DNA of 64,000 nucleotides from the NCBI GenBank assembly GCA_033764075.1, contig JANRJH010000015.1, positions 1 through 64,000 on the forward strand, read 5' to 3'. A program made the translations under genes and the position numbers. Source of the DNA: M3007 sp033764075 (lineage in GTDB: Bacteria; Bacteroidota; Bacteroidia; Chitinophagales; Saprospiraceae). Positions 15,193 to 24,515 of the stretch are shown piece after piece (within the stretch, counting starts at the first letter, position 1; every line of letters starts with the position of its first letter). Under the pieces are notes generated by a model. It had not been told where the DNA came from. It saw only the letters and a program-made list of their open reading frames with translations, and did no database searches.

Positions 15193-16572
15193 ATGCACCG
15201 TTACCCATCCGAGAACCGTCTGATCCGCCCCGACCTCTTCTGTGTCGGATCGATATCGCTGTTTTCTCTCTTCGCCTGCCACCTGAACGCCCAATGCCCC
15301 CTGACCGTGGAGGCAGGGCCTGACCAGTCGGGCTGTTCCGTTCCATTCTCCACCCTGTTAACGGGTACCGTAACGGGGCCGTTTGAGCATTTTTTCTGGA
15401 CACCGGATGGCGGACTCTCCAGTCCGGATGTATTGACACCCACCGCCACGGTTACCCAGCCTGCGGTGTACATACTTCAGGCCAAAACGACCGATACAAC
15501 CGTGAATCTGGTGTTCAACGGCCATTTTGAGTTGGGAAACACCGGTTTCGAGACCGATTACGCCTACAACCCCGGGTTTACCGTCAACCCGCGCTTCGGC
15601 ACGTATGAAATTGCCGCTTTACCCTCCCAGACTTTTCCGCTTTGCCCCGACCATACCTCGGGCGCAGGGCAGTACATGATCGTAGACGGCGCCGATGTGC
15701 CCGGTCTGCGTGTGTGGCAGCAAACCGTACCGGTTACCCCCCAGACTTTCTACCGGCTGTCCTTTTGGGTGGTCTCTTTTCACGAATTTCCGCCGTTCGC
15801 CGTTTTTCAAGCGTCTGTTAATGGCCTGTTGTTGGGCACGGTGGCGCAGGCCGATCAAAACTGCGCCTGGAGACACTTTACGGTCGATTGGTACAACGAC
15901 GACCAAACGCTGGTGGAGCTCGCCATTGACAACCTGATTGTAGCCGCGGATTACAACGACTTTGGGCTCGACGACATCGCGCTCTGGCCGATCTGTTCTG
16001 TTCAGGATACGGTTCGCGTGATCCCGGTGGCGGTGGATGCACAAGCCGAAGCGTTGGTTTACCTGCCCGCCACAGGCGATACGGTGTCGCTGAACGGCAG
16101 CGGAATGAGCACCCATGGAGATGTTGCCTTTCAGTGGAGCACACCCGACGGCCTGGTGGTTGCCGGCGCCAACTCGCCCCGCCCGCTGGTCACTCAACCG
16201 GGCACTTACCTCCTGACCGTAACGGACACAGCCAGCGGTTGTACGGACACGGCGTCTACGCTCGTGGCGCTACAACCCAACAGAAAGGTGTACGCGCCCA
16301 ACGTATTTTCACCCAATGACGACGGGGAGAACGATCGCTTTACCCTTTTTGGAGCGGGTATTTCGTCCATTAACAGCCTTCAGATTTTTGACCGCTGGGG
16401 TAGCCTGGTATGGGCCGGCGTTCATTTGGAGCCCGGCAACGAACCGGACGGTTGGGATGGGCGGATCAATGGGTTCGACCTGGCGCCGGGCGTCTATGCC
16501 TGGCAAGCCGAGGTGTTTTTTACCGACGGTTATCGGGAGCTATTGGCCGGAAACGTCACGTTGGTGCGATAA
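15193..16572 (+). CDS. Secreted protein with PKD-like modules and T9SS type B sorting domain
   Basis: A 459-residue cell-surface or secreted protein. After a signal peptide (cleavage near HLNAQ) comes an Ig/PKD-like module (VEAGPDQSGCSVPFSTLLTG), a jelly-roll resembling carbohydrate-binding or discoidin-type folds (LVFNGHFELGNTGFE to NLIVAADYNDFGLDDIALWP), a second PKD-like module and a gliding-motility-associated C-terminal domain from about 365 (VYAPNVFSPNDDGENDRF, LQIFDRWGSLVW, GWDGRINGF, APGVYAWQAEVFF). The binding target is unknown. The gene follows trpS by 70 bases and converges on the M16 gene. Confidence 0.87.
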   Translation: MHRYPSENRLIRPDLFCVGSISLFSLFACHLNAQCPLTVEAGPDQSGCSVPFSTLLTGTVTGPFEHFFWTPDGGLSSPDVLTPTATVTQPAVYILQAKTTDTTVNLVFNGHFELGNTGFETDYAYNPGFTVNPRFGTYEIAALPSQTFPLCPDHTSGAGQYMIVDGADVPGLRVWQQTVPVTPQTFYRLSFWVVSFHEFPPFAVFQASVNGLLLGTVAQADQNCAWRHFTVDWYNDDQTLVELAIDNLIVAADYNDFGLDDIALWPICSVQDTVRVIPVAVDAQAEALVYLPATGDTVSLNGSGMSTHGDVAFQWSTPDGLVVAGANSPRPLVTQPGTYLLTVTDTASGCTDTASTLVALQPNRKVYAPNVFSPNDDGENDRFTLFGAGISSINSLQIFDRWGSLVWAGVHLEPGNEPDGWDGRINGFDLAPGVYAWQAEVFFTDGYRELLAGNVTLVR

Positions 16573-16605
16573 ACAGCCGACAGGCCGGATGCCCTGACCC
16601 TTGTT

Positions 16606-17886
16606 TTAAGGGCCTACGGTTACAACCGAAAACGCTTCTGCATTCAGATACCGTTGGGCCATGTCCCGGAGCGTTGCCGGGGTCACGTGCCGCACGGTGT
16701 CTGTCAATTCTTCATAGGCTTCGAGTGGGAGCTGGTCTACCACGTAGCTGCGCAGGAGGATGGAAGCGTTCAGGGGCCCGTCGAGTCCGTTGAGCAGCAT
16801 ACCCAGGAGGTAGTTCCGCACCATATCGAGTTCGGCCTCCGAAATCAGTTCATCCTGCAGGCGACGCATTTCGCCAAAAATTTCCCGCTGGGCGGCGGCG
16901 GCGTTTTTGTGGTCAACCTCCGTGTCGATGTACAGAAACCCGTCGTACACCATGGCGTCTATGCTGGAGTAGATGTTGTAGGTGTACCCGAGTTTTTCGC
17001 GGACGTTCATGCTCAGCCGGGAGCCGAAATACCCGCCCAGTACGGTATTGAGGATCATCATCGCGTTGTAATCGGGATGATGACGACTGAAAAGCCGTCT
17101 CCCGATTTTGATGGCCGTCTGCAAGGAGCCCGGATGGCGCAATGAGCGGTGTACGGGCTGAAGGGGCGGGGGCGGCAATGCCGCATTGGGTGTGTCGCTT
17201 ACCTTTTCCGGTGCATCACCGAACAGGGATTCCATCAGTTGCAGCACCTGGTCGCTGACGCCCCCACTGAGGATTACGGCGCTGCGCGACGGTGTGTGCC
17301 ACCGGGCATGGTGTTGCAGCAGGTCATCGCGTTTGAGCGCCCGATACATTTCCGGCGTGGAGTTGTAGCCATAGGGATGGCCGGCGCCGAAGAGGGCTTC
17401 CGTCAGCTCCCGATAGGCCACGATCTCCACCTTTTCGAGGTCTACCAGCAGTTCCTGGATATTGTTTTCCTTAAAAATGCCGAGTTCTTCTTCCGGGAAA
17501 ACGGGGTGCTGAATGAGCTCGGCAAACAGTGGAAGAATATCCCGGGCGTATTTACCCAGGCCGTACAGTACGATACTGGCGTTGTCCAGCGATGCCGGGG
17601 TTTGTACCGAGCTACCGTAAAAATCGAACAGGTCGGCCAGTTCGGCGCCCCGGTGTTGCAAGGTGCCTTCGCGCAGCAACCTGGCAGATGCGCGGGAGGC
17701 GAGCCGTTTTTCCTCGTGCGGCCTGCCGGCTCGGAATATCCAGTCGACCTTCAACGCCTGTTGGGAGGGATGGGGCACGGCATACACCTCGATGCCGTTG
17801 CGCAGGGTCATTTGCCGAACCTCGGGCAACGGCGCGGGCATGATGCGATGAATGGGCGGCGCCTTTCGGCGTTCGTGGGCAGGCAT
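16606..17886 (-). CDS. M16 (insulinase-like) family protein lacking the HxxEH zinc site
   Basis: The 426 residues match the two-domain M16 fold: an LRNGIEVYAVPHP opening, and a second domain with SGGVSDQVLQLMESLFGD and GGYFGSRLSMNVREKLGYTYNIYSSID, the well-conserved R-x-x-x-GY-Y substrate motif. Where active members have HxxEH (around residues 70-80) this one reads SARLLREGTLQHRGAELAD, so the zinc ligands are absent. It is probably the inactive partner of a heterodimeric M16 protease, as seen in pairs of processing-protease subunits, but no active partner gene is in the window. No clear signal peptide is seen; the start could be at a later methionine. Confidence 0.88.
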   Translation of the reverse strand: MPAHERRKAPPIHRIMPAPLPEVRQMTLRNGIEVYAVPHPSQQALKVDWIFRAGRPHEEKRLASRASARLLREGTLQHRGAELADLFDFYGSSVQTPASLDNASIVLYGLGKYARDILPLFAELIQHPVFPEEELGIFKENNIQELLVDLEKVEIVAYRELTEALFGAGHPYGYNSTPEMYRALKRDDLLQHHARWHTPSRSAVILSGGVSDQVLQLMESLFGDAPEKVSDTPNAALPPPPLQPVHRSLRHPGSLQTAIKIGRRLFSRHHPDYNAMMILNTVLGGYFGSRLSMNVREKLGYTYNIYSSIDAMVYDGFLYIDTEVDHKNAAAAQREIFGEMRRLQDELISEAELDMVRNYLLGMLLNGLDGPLNASILLRSYVVDQLPLEAYEELTDTVRHVTPATLRDMAQRYLNAEAFSVVTVGP

Positions 17887-17981
17887 GAACGGTTGGGTTT
17901 ACAAAAAAATAACGGCAAAGAACATATATTTTGGGCAAATGACGGCGTATCAAACGATTTTATCTTCACATCTTTGCCCTC

Positions 17982-20543
17982 ATGGAATGGCATTGGCAAA
18001 CCATCGAATCAGTATTCAGCGCGCTGGACAGCAGCCCGGTGGGTCTGTCGGGCGGGGAGGCGCAGCGCCGTCTGGAAGTACACGGGCCCAATGCACTGCC
18101 GGAGCGCAAGGGACCGAGCGTATTTCGACTGTTGTTGCGGCAATTCACCGACTTCATGATCCTCATCCTGCTGGGGGCCGCAGTCGTTTCCATGGCTTTA
18201 CAGGAGTGGAAGGATGCCATAGTCATCCTGCTCATCATTGTGGTCAACGGCATCATCGGCTTTTACCAGGAATACAACGCGGAAAAAGCGCTGGCATCTC
18301 TGAAAAAGCTGGCTGCGCTATACGCCACCGTGTTGCGCGACGGTCAGCATTTACTGCTGGATGCCGAGAAGTTGGCGCCGGGGGACGTGGTGCTGCTCGA
18401 GGCGGGCAATATTGTGCCTGCCGACCTTCGGCTGGTGGAAGAGGTAGCACTACTTGTCGATGAAAGCACCCTTACCGGCGAATCGCGCCCTGTCTCCAAA
18501 TCGGCCGTACCGCTGGACATTCCTGACCTGCCGTTGGCTGAGCGGAACAACATGCTGTACAAGGGCACACAGGTGGTGGCCGGAAAGGCCCGGGCGGTGG
18601 TGGTGGCCACGGGGTTGAACACCGAGTTGGGCGCCATTGCGCAACTCTTGCAGGAGAGCTACACCCCTACCCCACTGCAAATCCGGCTCAATGATTTCGG
18701 AAAAAAGCTGTCCTGGGTGGTGTTGGGCATCTGCACCATCCTGTTTGCTGTTGGGTACCTGCGCGGCGAGGCCCCAATGACCTTGCTGCTGACCGTGATT
18801 TCACTGGCTGTCGCCGCCATTCCCGAAGCACTCCCGGCTGTGGTCACCATCGCACTGGCCCGTGGCGCCGGACTCATGGTGGGTCGGAATGCCCTCATTC
18901 GAAAATTGCCCGCGGTGGAGTCGTTGGGTTCGGTTACGTATATCTGCACCGATAAAACAGGTACGCTCACCCAAAACCGGATGACCGTGCTGGAGGTGTA
19001 CGCTTACGAACCGGAAGACGGCGCGCTGGCGCCCACCCGGCTGCAAACCTGTATGGCGCTGAACAACGATGCCCGTATGGAGGCGGACAAGCCGCCGTTT
19101 GGCGACCCCACCGAGATCGCCCTGCTCCAATACCTGCGAGACAAGCAACTGGACCCCCTGGCCCTCCAACGCACTGCGCCCCGGCTGACCGAGATTCCTT
19201 TCGATTCCGGGCGCAAACGCATGACCACCGTACACGCCGAAGGCGGCCGGTACCGGATATGGGCGAAGGGCGGACTGGAGGCGATTCTGGAACGCTGCAA
19301 TCCGGCGAAAGACTATACGGAAGAGAAAGAAGTGGCGGAGCAGTGGGCCTCGCGCAGCCTGCGGGTGCTGGCTTTTGCTACCCGGGTGGTGGACTTGTTG
19401 CCGCCCACCGATCAAATGCACTTGCTGGAACAGGAACTGACCCTGGTAGGGCTGGTCGGCATGGCCGACCCTCCGCGCCCGGAAGCAGCATCGTCGGTGG
19501 CTACCTGCCGAAATGCGGGGGTGCAGGTGGTCATGATCACCGGCGATCACCCGGTAACGGCGGCGGCCATCGGCAAGGAAATCGGGTTGTTGACGGACAG
19601 CGACCGCATCCTGAGCGGACAAATGCTCAGCCGGATGGACGACGCCGCGCTGGCAGCAGAGGCGCCGGACATCCGCGTGTATGCGCGTGTTTCTCCGGAG
19701 CAAAAACTGGACATCGTCAGGGCCCTCCAGGAAAACGGGCAGTTTGTCGCCATGACAGGCGACGGCGTAAACGACGCACCCGCGCTTCAAAAAGCCCATG
19801 TCGGCATCGCCATGGGCATTTCCGGCACCGACGTGTCGAAGGATGCATCTGATATGGTGTTGCTCGACGACAACTTCGCCACCATCGTTGCCGCCATCCA
19901 CGAAGGGCGGCGTATTTACGACAACATCCTCAAGTTCATCCGGTACATCCTCACCGGAAATGCCGGTGAAATATGGACGATATTTCTGGCGCCGCTGATC
20001 GGCATGCCCATCCCGTTGCTGCCCATTCACATTTTATGGATCAACCTGGTGACCGACGGTCTGCCGGCCCTGGCGCTGGCTGCCGAGCCGGCCGACCCGG
20101 ACGTCATGCAACGACCGCCACGGCCACCCGGACACGGGTTGTTTGCCGACGGGCTGGGCTATAAAGTGTTGTGGTCAGGTCTGTTCATCGCTTTTGTTTG
20201 TCTCGGCATCCAGGCCTGGGCGCTGCGGACCGGTGGTCACGGCCAGACGATGGTCTTCACAACCCTCGCTTTTTGCCAGCTTTTCGGTGTTTTAGCCATC
20301 CGCAGCCCACGCTTTCACCTTTGGCAGATCGGGGTTTTCAGCAATCCGGGTTTGGTGTGGTCGATTCTGCTGGTGATGGGTCTGCAGCTGGCCATCGTTT
20401 ACGCCCCGATTTTACAGGGTGTTTTTCGAACAGAGGCGCTTACCGCTTACGAACTGGCCGTGTGTATGGGTGGCGCGCTGGTGGTCTACCTGGCGCTGGA
20501 ACTCGAAAAATGGGGTATACGACGGGCAAAGCAAGCAAATTAA
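17982..20543 (+). CDS. Cation-transporting P-type ATPase (calcium-ATPase-like, P2)
   Basis: Membrane ion pump of 853 residues. All P-type motifs are present: TGES in the actuator domain, DKTGTLT with the phosphorylated Asp324, KGGLEAILERC for nucleotide binding, and MTGDGVNDAPALQ in the hinge. The ion-binding helix M4 carries PEALP (281-285), which places it in the P2 group with Ca2+ and Na+/K+ pumps; the N-terminal cation-ATPase domain (ALDSSPVGLSGGEAQRRLEVHGPN) agrees. About ten membrane helices are visible. Ca2+ export is most likely, but Na+ cannot be ruled out. A near-consensus -7 box CATCTTTG ends five bases before the ATG. Confidence 0.93.
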   Translation: MEWHWQTIESVFSALDSSPVGLSGGEAQRRLEVHGPNALPERKGPSVFRLLLRQFTDFMILILLGAAVVSMALQEWKDAIVILLIIVVNGIIGFYQEYNAEKALASLKKLAALYATVLRDGQHLLLDAEKLAPGDVVLLEAGNIVPADLRLVEEVALLVDESTLTGESRPVSKSAVPLDIPDLPLAERNNMLYKGTQVVAGKARAVVVATGLNTELGAIAQLLQESYTPTPLQIRLNDFGKKLSWVVLGICTILFAVGYLRGEAPMTLLLTVISLAVAAIPEALPAVVTIALARGAGLMVGRNALIRKLPAVESLGSVTYICTDKTGTLTQNRMTVLEVYAYEPEDGALAPTRLQTCMALNNDARMEADKPPFGDPTEIALLQYLRDKQLDPLALQRTAPRLTEIPFDSGRKRMTTVHAEGGRYRIWAKGGLEAILERCNPAKDYTEEKEVAEQWASRSLRVLAFATRVVDLLPPTDQMHLLEQELTLVGLVGMADPPRPEAASSVATCRNAGVQVVMITGDHPVTAAAIGKEIGLLTDSDRILSGQMLSRMDDAALAAEAPDIRVYARVSPEQKLDIVRALQENGQFVAMTGDGVNDAPALQKAHVGIAMGISGTDVSKDASDMVLLDDNFATIVAAIHEGRRIYDNILKFIRYILTGNAGEIWTIFLAPLIGMPIPLLPIHILWINLVTDGLPALALAAEPADPDVMQRPPRPPGHGLFADGLGYKVLWSGLFIAFVCLGIQAWALRTGGHGQTMVFTTLAFCQLFGVLAIRSPRFHLWQIGVFSNPGLVWSILLVMGLQLAIVYAPILQGVFRTEALTAYELAVCMGGALVVYLALELEKWGIRRAKQAN

Positions 20544-20602
20544 CGCATATCCATCTGTAACTTCGCACGGCCAAACGTTCAAAGGACAGAAGTCAGCCGT
20601 TC

Positions 20603-20908
20603 ATGCGCGAGATCCTCAGCCAACTCAATTCTGCATTCGATCATCGCAATCGCCTGGGCATTATGGTCATTTTGATCGCAAATGAATGGGTGGAATACAA
20701 TACGATGAAAGATTTGTTGTCGCTGACCGACGGCAACCTGGCCAGCCATTTGCGTTTGCTCGAACAGGCCGAATACATTCTTGTGCGAAAGGAGTTCGTC
20801 GGTCGGAAAACGCGCACCACCTACACGACCACGGATGCGGGCAAACATGCTTTTCAGCAACATCTGACGGCACTGGAAAACGTTATCCTTTTGGGCAAAG
20901 AGGAATGA
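20603..20908 (+). CDS. Winged-helix transcriptional regulator (HTH_34/MarR-like)
   Basis: Small 101-residue DNA-binding protein. FDHRNRLGIMVILIANEWVEYNTMKDLL forms the first helices, LTDGNLASHLRLLEQAEYILVRKEF the recognition helix and following turn, and GRKTRTTYTTTDAGKHAFQQH the wing. This matches the winged-helix proteins often annotated as transcriptional regulator or HTH_34 in Bacteroidota. No effector domain is seen. It sits between the P-type ATPase and pdxH, 59 bases after the former, so it might regulate the pump gene, but nothing in the sequence proves this. Confidence 0.85.
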   Translation: MREILSQLNSAFDHRNRLGIMVILIANEWVEYNTMKDLLSLTDGNLASHLRLLEQAEYILVRKEFVGRKTRTTYTTTDAGKHAFQQHLTALENVILLGKEE

Positions 20909-20939
20909 CCACACGCATTTTATCCATCAAACTACAACA

Positions 20940-21578
20940 ATGAATATAGCCGATTTGAGAAGGAGTTATTCGCTGGAAACCCTTTCGGAGCACAATGTTC
21001 CCGACAACCCGTTCCAACAGTTCACCCACTGGTTCGAAGAAGCGTTGCGGGCGCACCTGTATGAGCCCAACGCCATGGCTTTGGCCACTGCCAACGCCCA
21101 GGGGGCGCCCTCGGTACGGATGGTTTTGCTCAAAGGGTTCGATGAGTCGGGGATGGTCTTCTATACCAATTACGAAAGTCGCAAAGGCGGTGAGCTGGAC
21201 GAAAACCCGCAGGCCGCGCTGTTGTTCTGGTGGGCCGAGCTGGAGCGACAGGTGCGCATCGAAGGCCGGATTTCCCGAGTCGACCCCGAAGAATCGCTGG
21301 CGTACTTTCAGTCGCGCCCCAGAGAAAGCCAATTGGGCGCCTGGGCCAGCCCCCAAAGCCGGCCCATCGCCGCCCGTGAGGTCATTGAGCAAAACATGGC
21401 CGAACTCGAATCGCGCTTTGCCGATCAGGAGGCCCTGCCCCTGCCGCCCAACTGGGGAGGGTTCCGGCTCGTGCCCGCGGTGTTTGAATTTTGGCAGGGA
21501 CGCGAAAACAGGCTGCACGACAGGATCGTTTACACGCGAACAGACGCCGGTTGGCATACCGGCCGCATCGCGCCATAA
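20940..21578 (+). CDS. pdxH: Pyridoxamine 5'-phosphate oxidase
   Basis: FMN enzyme that makes pyridoxal 5'-phosphate from pyridoxine or pyridoxamine phosphate. The 212 residues are the usual size and show the family motifs: PNAMALATANAQGAPSVRMVLLKGFDESG with FMN-contact residues, FYTNYESRKGGEL, FWWAELERQVRIEG, ASPQSRPI, and the C-terminal signature FEFWQGRENRLHDRI. The ATG lies 31 bases after the winged-helix gene. It converges with the following minus-strand gene with 12 bases between. Confidence 0.96.
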   Translation: MNIADLRRSYSLETLSEHNVPDNPFQQFTHWFEEALRAHLYEPNAMALATANAQGAPSVRMVLLKGFDESGMVFYTNYESRKGGELDENPQAALLFWWAELERQVRIEGRISRVDPEESLAYFQSRPRESQLGAWASPQSRPIAAREVIEQNMAELESRFADQEALPLPPNWGGFRLVPAVFEFWQGRENRLHDRIVYTRTDAGWHTGRIAP

Positions 21579-21590
21579 CGAAACAAACGA

Positions 21591-22439
21591 CTATTTTACC
21601 AGTACATATAGAACCTCCGGATTCCACACCAGCAACCTGTTTTCAGCAAAATTCAGGCGATTCCCCGATGCAGCAACCGCCGGGAGGGTTGTGCGCTGTA
21701 CCTGGTGCAATGGCATGTTCTCTGCATACAGATTCGTACTGTCGGTATAATACAATACATCCTGACGCACCTCAAAAGACTCGCCCGGGTGCTCCGGCAA
21801 GTATTGTTCCTGAAATTGGGCAAAGGCATCAAAGACAAATATACCCATGCCGGCAACCGACGCATACAGCCGGTTATCGCTTTCCTTCATGCCCAGCATG
21901 TTTATTTTGTCGAGGAAGAGCTGCCCCAGGTGCTGGCTTTCGTACAATTGCGTTCCCTCCGGCGTGATTTTGCGCAGGCGGAACGCCACCTCATCGTATA
22001 TCCACAAGTTGCCGTCGCGCGAAGAGGCTACCGTACGCACCTCGGGGTACCCGGCCTGCAGGAGGTTCAACTCCCCCAGGACGGTCAAACTGCGGTCCAG
22101 AAACAATACCGTCCTGAATTCCGAATACCAGGCAAGCGTTTTTAGCGGGTTGGTAACGTCCAGAACGGTCGCTTTACCCAAACGGTTGTTCGAATACCCG
22201 GAAAGCAGCCGGCCATCGGGGGCATATTTTTCTAAGCTGTTGGACGCCGTAATGCGGTACACGTTTCCCAGGTTGTCGGCGGTGGCAAAATAGGTTCCAC
22301 CCGGAAGTGCCAACGCAATGGAAAAGGAGTCCGTTGCCTCCTGAGCCGGCAATACCTGTGGCACTACGCCACCCAAACAGCACCATACCAGTGCCAGGAT
22401 TGCCCAATGCAGGCAGCAATGAAAAAGACCGTATGACAT
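21591..22439 (-). CDS. Secreted beta-propeller-like protein of unknown function
   Basis: About 282 residues from ATG at 22439, chosen because it places a normal signal peptide (CLHWAILALVWCCLGGVVPQVLPAQ) at the N-terminus; a start 48 bases upstream is less likely. The rest consists of repeated strands with turns such as ATADNLGNVYRIT, SSRDGNLWIYDE and LYASVAGMGIFVFD, suggesting a six-bladed propeller of the NHL/SMP-30 type. Similar exported proteins occur in Bacteroidota without known function. It is divergent from the Hsp20 gene. Confidence 0.7.
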   Translation of the reverse strand: MSYGLFHCCLHWAILALVWCCLGGVVPQVLPAQEATDSFSIALALPGGTYFATADNLGNVYRITASNSLEKYAPDGRLLSGYSNNRLGKATVLDVTNPLKTLAWYSEFRTVLFLDRSLTVLGELNLLQAGYPEVRTVASSRDGNLWIYDEVAFRLRKITPEGTQLYESQHLGQLFLDKINMLGMKESDNRLYASVAGMGIFVFDAFAQFQEQYLPEHPGESFEVRQDVLYYTDSTNLYAENMPLHQVQRTTLPAVAASGNRLNFAENRLLVWNPEVLYVLVK

Positions 22440-22592
22440 TTTGTCGTATATTGTTTTGATTTTGCCAATATGACATGCTAAAAACACCCCTCACCGGACA
22501 AAATAACGCATTTACGGCGATGGTATGCGAATTGAACAGGGGAAAGTGTTGTTAAGCATAAACAACCATTTCACACATAAAACCACCAAGCC

Positions 22593-23015
22593 ATGACGCT
22601 AGTAAAATTTCAACCAGCTCCCAGCCCGTTTCGTTCGCTGTTCAACGAGTTCTTTAACACTTCGATGGATGAATTTCTGCCTTCCAGCCGTGTTCCTGCC
22701 GTAAACGTTGTGGAAACAGACAAAGGGTTTCGCCTCGAATTGGTTGCCCCGGGTTTTGAAAAGGGCGATTTTCAGATCGCGCTGGATAAAAACGTGTTGA
22801 CCGTTTCGGCAAAAAAGGAAAGCGAAAACGAGGAAACAACCGAAAAATACCGGCGCCGGGAGTACCAGTTCAGTTCTTTTGAACGCAGTTTTAACCTGCC
22901 CGAAACACTGGATCAGGACAGTGTAAAAGCCACCTACCAAAATGGGGTGCTTCACCTTGAACTGACCAAAAAAGCGCCTGCGGTTAACCCGGTGAAGTCC
23001 ATCGCGGTGAACTAA
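22593..23015 (+). CDS. Hsp20/alpha-crystallin family small heat shock protein
   Basis: ATP-independent holdase chaperone that prevents aggregation of unfolded proteins. The 140 residues have the alpha-crystallin domain: VPAVNVVETDKGFRLELVAPGF, the KNVLTVSAKKESENEE strand pair, YRRREYQFSSFERSFNLPETLD, and the closing A-x-x-x-NGVL motif (ATYQNGVLHLELTKK). The C-terminal tail ends VNPVKSIAVN with the I-x-V oligomerisation motif. A strong terminator follows 44 bases after the stop, so it is a single-gene unit. Confidence 0.95.
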   Translation: MTLVKFQPAPSPFRSLFNEFFNTSMDEFLPSSRVPAVNVVETDKGFRLELVAPGFEKGDFQIALDKNVLTVSAKKESENEETTEKYRRREYQFSSFERSFNLPETLDQDSVKATYQNGVLHLELTKKAPAVNPVKSIAVN

Positions 23016-23059
23016 CCCGGCGGGCATCAACAAAACCCAGTCTGCAGCAAGGATATCAG

Positions 23060-23085
23060 GCCGTTCCGGTGAACACCGGAACGGC
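23060..23085 (+). terminator. Rho-independent terminator of the hsp20 gene
   Basis: A perfect 12-bp GC-rich stem (GCCGTTCCGGTG and complement) with a minimal AA loop is followed by TTTTAATTTT. It lies 44 bases past the hsp20 stop codon. Confidence 0.85.
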
Positions 23086-23313
23086 TTTTAATTTTCCCAC
23101 GATGCAAATCGAAGTGATGCGCAGTAAACCTTTTTTTTTTATCAGTGTTGATTAGAGGCAATCCGGTTGTGCCGAAAACGGGAACTGGGTTGCATTCATA
23201 AGGTTAGTTAATAGGGTTTTAGGTGTTTTCATAGAGCCGGGGCAGTAATGTCCTGGCTCTTTTTTTGGGCACGTCCTTCGGAATCCATACTTTTGTTCAT
23301 CATTTCAACAAGC

Positions 23314-24513
23314 ATGGCGCACGAACAAACTACGAATGAGTTGTCGGAGGAAAGGGATATTGAACGCCTCGTAGCGGGTGGATTCGAAGATTATTCCGCC
23401 TTGTACGATCAATGGGAGCAGCCGGTAGTGCGGGCACTGGAAGCCGATGGTTGCGCGCCCAGTACGGCGAAAGTGTTTTTCCGCACGGCATTGTTGCATG
23501 CGGCGGAGCTGACCGGCCAGGGCGATCGCCCTTTGCAGGCCCCGTTCGGGTTTTGGCTGAAATGCCTGGCGAAAAGCCACTACCGTTCCTGGTCAGCCGA
23601 AAAACAGGACGCCCTGGAAGGCCAATCGCCATTCGAGGCCGACATTCCCCTTCCGGATGACACCGGTTTGTCCTCATTTCGCAAAAAAATGTACGCCTGG
23701 CAAAAACTGGCCGAGACGCCGGACGATTGCCGCGAGCGGTTGCTTGCACATTCGGAAGAGACTGATACGCCGGATCCGTGTCGTTCGACCTACGTTGGCC
23801 TGTTAAACCGGGGCGCAGTGATGCCCGGCTGGGCAGTGGATTCCCTGCGCGATCAGGCGGGCTGGGAGGGCTTTGCGACTACGCATGCCCTGGAGAAATT
23901 TCGGGCGCAAAACAAGGCGCACACACCGGCCCGGTCGCAAAATGCCTACTTCTGGATAGCGCTAATCCTGTTCACCCTGGCTGTACTGACATACATCGGC
24001 AGCCGGTTATTGATGAACTTCGACGCCAATCGAAACTTTGAAGCGAATTTTCAACCGCCCAAGAGCATCATGACCGACCTGAAAGACCGATATGGCCCGG
24101 CCCGTGGCAACGACAGCACGGGCGCGCGGCCGGCGGCTTGCGACCAGCTGCTGCAACAAGCCGACCTTGACTACGGCCGCAACAGACTGGAAGCGGCAAA
24201 AGACGCCCTGCTGTTGATTGCGCTGGATGCTGAATCGGTTTGCAACTCCGACGCCTGGTTTTACCTCGCCGTCATCAGTCTGGACGAAAAAGACCCTGCC
24301 ACTGCACTGCAATGCCTGGCCAAGATTCAGGACCTTGAGTATTTTGGTGAAGACATTTACTGGTATCAGGCACTGGCCTTCGTGCAAATGGCCGGACAGA
24401 ATAAAATCCATTCTGAAAAGGCACGCAGGGCCATCCTCCGTTTCCTGGATACCACCCGGGATGAGGAAAGACGCAATAAAGCGGAGAAAATGCTCCAGGA
24501 CTTGGGCGAATAG
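23314..24513 (+). CDS. Membrane protein with degenerate sigma-70-like N-terminus and TPR-like C-terminus
   Basis: A 399-residue protein of unknown function. I choose ATG at 23314 (MAHEQTTNELSEERD) over the upstream start because that leader looks like non-coding sequence. Residues 15-75 (LVAGGFEDYSALYDQWEQPV, APSTAKVFFRTALLHA) have the spacing of ECF sigma region 2, and 125-195 (KLAETPDDCRERLLAH, ending ALEKFRAQNK) resembles region 4, both decayed at DNA-contact positions. One membrane helix follows (about 210-230, FWIALILFTLAVLTYIGSRL). The C-terminal 130 residues contain TPR-like helical pairs (CDQLLQQADLDYGRNRLEAA, AWFYLAVISLDEKDPATALQ). It is followed two bases later by rsmG. The sigma relationship is inferred. 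Confidence 0.6.
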   Translation: MAHEQTTNELSEERDIERLVAGGFEDYSALYDQWEQPVVRALEADGCAPSTAKVFFRTALLHAAELTGQGDRPLQAPFGFWLKCLAKSHYRSWSAEKQDALEGQSPFEADIPLPDDTGLSSFRKKMYAWQKLAETPDDCRERLLAHSEETDTPDPCRSTYVGLLNRGAVMPGWAVDSLRDQAGWEGFATTHALEKFRAQNKAHTPARSQNAYFWIALILFTLAVLTYIGSRLLMNFDANRNFEANFQPPKSIMTDLKDRYGPARGNDSTGARPAACDQLLQQADLDYGRNRLEAAKDALLLIALDAESVCNSDAWFYLAVISLDEKDPATALQCLAKIQDLEYFGEDIYWYQALAFVQMAGQNKIHSEKARRAILRFLDTTRDEERRNKAEKMLQDLGE

Positions 24514-24515
24514 GT

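Noticed and set aside
18801..20030. Minus-strand frame of 409 codons opposite the P-type ATPase
   Set aside because: Antisense to intact ATPase motifs.
23248..23313. Upstream extension of the sigma-like membrane protein (22 residues)
   Set aside because: The extra leader would add a hydrophobic stretch in front of a domain that should be cytoplasmic; ATG at 23314 is the better start.
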